DNA from: an uncultured Eubacteriales bacterium
GTDB lineage: Bacteria > Bacillota > Clostridia > Monoglobales > UMGS1388
Assembly (NCBI GenBank): GCA_900551345.1
Contig: URVP01000079.1
Location: 1 to 6,931 of the forward strand
Direction: 5' to 3'
DNA length: 6,931 nucleotides
Part shown: one piece after another, positions 6,445 through 6,931 of the stretch
Layout of the letters: each line of letters begins with the position of its first letter
How positions within the stretch are numbered: the stretch's first letter is position 1
Made by a program: the position numbers and the translations under genes
The notes under the pieces: model-generated
Told to the model about the DNA's origin: nothing
The model's database searches: none
The model's input: the letters and a program-made list of their open reading frames with translations, nothing else

Positions 6445-6931
6445 ATGGAGATAACACAACTTGAATCAATTATAGAATCCATATTGTTTGCTTCCGGTGA
6501 TTCTGTATCTCTTGACAAACTTGCGGACATAATAGAATGTGATAAGGAAATTATTAAGCAGACTATTGATACGCTTGCTGAAAAGTATGACTATTATAAA
6601 CGAGGTTTTAAAATACTTCGTTTGGAAGATAGTTACCAAATGGCAACACGCAGCGATTATGCAGAATATGTACAGCGGCTTACCGAACCAAGAGTACGCC
6701 GACCTCTGTCGGTCTCAGCTATGGAGGTACTTGCAGTTATTTCTTATAAACAGCCTGTAACCAGACAGCAAATAGAGCAGATAAGAGGAGTAAGCTGCGA
6801 TTATGCGGTTACCCGTCTCCTGGAAAAAGGATGGCTAGCGGAAAAAGGACGGCTTGATGTCCCCGGCAGACCGGTTCTTTTCGGCACAACGGAAGAATTT
6901 CTTCGCTGTTTCGGTATAAGTTCTCTTAAAG
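6445..6931 (+). CDS. scpB: Segregation and condensation protein B (3' truncated by window)
   Basis: The frame from ATG 6445 is open to the last base, giving 162 complete codons without a stop. Family length is roughly 180-200 aa, so most of the protein is present. It begins MEITQLESIIESILFASGD, the usual ScpB opening (first winged helix). The second winged-helix region holds RRPLSVSAMEVLAVISYKQP (85-104) and TRQQIEQIRGVSCDYAVTRL (106-125). The signature GRLDVPGRPVLFGTTEEFLR follows (135-154), then CFGISSL. ScpB dimers bind the ScpA linker in the SMC condensin. An AGGAGAGGAAG stretch (6427-6437) at the end of scpA supplies the ribosome binding site. The gene lies 2 nt after scpA and is part of the lysA operon. 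Confidence 0.95.
   Translation, partial: MEITQLESIIESILFASGDSVSLDKLADIIECDKEIIKQTIDTLAEKYDYYKRGFKILRLEDSYQMATRSDYAEYVQRLTEPRVRRPLSVSAMEVLAVISYKQPVTRQQIEQIRGVSCDYAVTRLLEKGWLAEKGRLDVPGRPVLFGTTEEFLRCFGISSLK

Noticed and set aside
6539..6760. Open frame of 73 codons on the plus strand
   Set aside because: It is in another frame inside scpB, whose own frame from 6445 matches the family along its full visible length.

Overview
The window is AT-rich, gene-dense DNA with all genes on the + strand, short spacers, strong AGGAGG-type ribosome binding sites and a consensus sigma-A promoter. The protein set (polyamine genes with a carboxyspermidine branch, lysA, an M50 membrane protease, scpA, scpB) points to a low-GC Firmicute of class Clostridia, perhaps near Oscillospiraceae/Ruminococcaceae. 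That placement is inferred from protein flavour and gene order, not from a marker gene. I see no mobile element, tRNA, rRNA or CRISPR array.

Region 1 (1-3419) is the 3' part of a polyamine operon: the last 25 codons of a spermidine-synthase-like gene (speE), an agmatinase-family gene (speB), a saccharopine-dehydrogenase-like carboxy(nor)spermidine dehydrogenase, and a carboxy(nor)spermidine decarboxylase (nspC type). Spacers are 1-2 nt or the genes overlap by 1 nt. A clear intrinsic terminator (3429-3455) ends the unit. Agmatinase makes putrescine from agmatine. The dehydrogenase/decarboxylase pair can add an aminopropyl group derived from aspartate beta-semialdehyde, giving spermidine without decarboxylated S-adenosylmethionine. 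SpeE-type enzymes normally do the same step with decarboxylated S-adenosylmethionine, so the operon appears to hold two aminopropyl-transfer strategies. The same genes would also fit a route through carboxyaminopropylagmatine, with the SpeB homologue acting last.

Region 2 (3420-3725) has no gene. It carries the terminator, a perfect TTGACA-17-TATAAT promoter and a leader of about 200 nt before lysA. Reading the leader by eye shows a long-range imperfect hairpin (3533-3644), a second hairpin (3645-3677), and a small hairpin (3693-3709) just before the lysA Shine-Dalgarno. The loops of the last two are complementary. I do not recognise it as a lysine riboswitch or T-box. It is the least explained piece of the window.

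Region 3 (3726-6931) looks like one operon: lysA (last step of lysine synthesis), a site-2-protease-like M50 membrane peptidase, scpA and scpB (SMC condensin partners). scpB runs off the right edge. No terminator is visible inside this unit.
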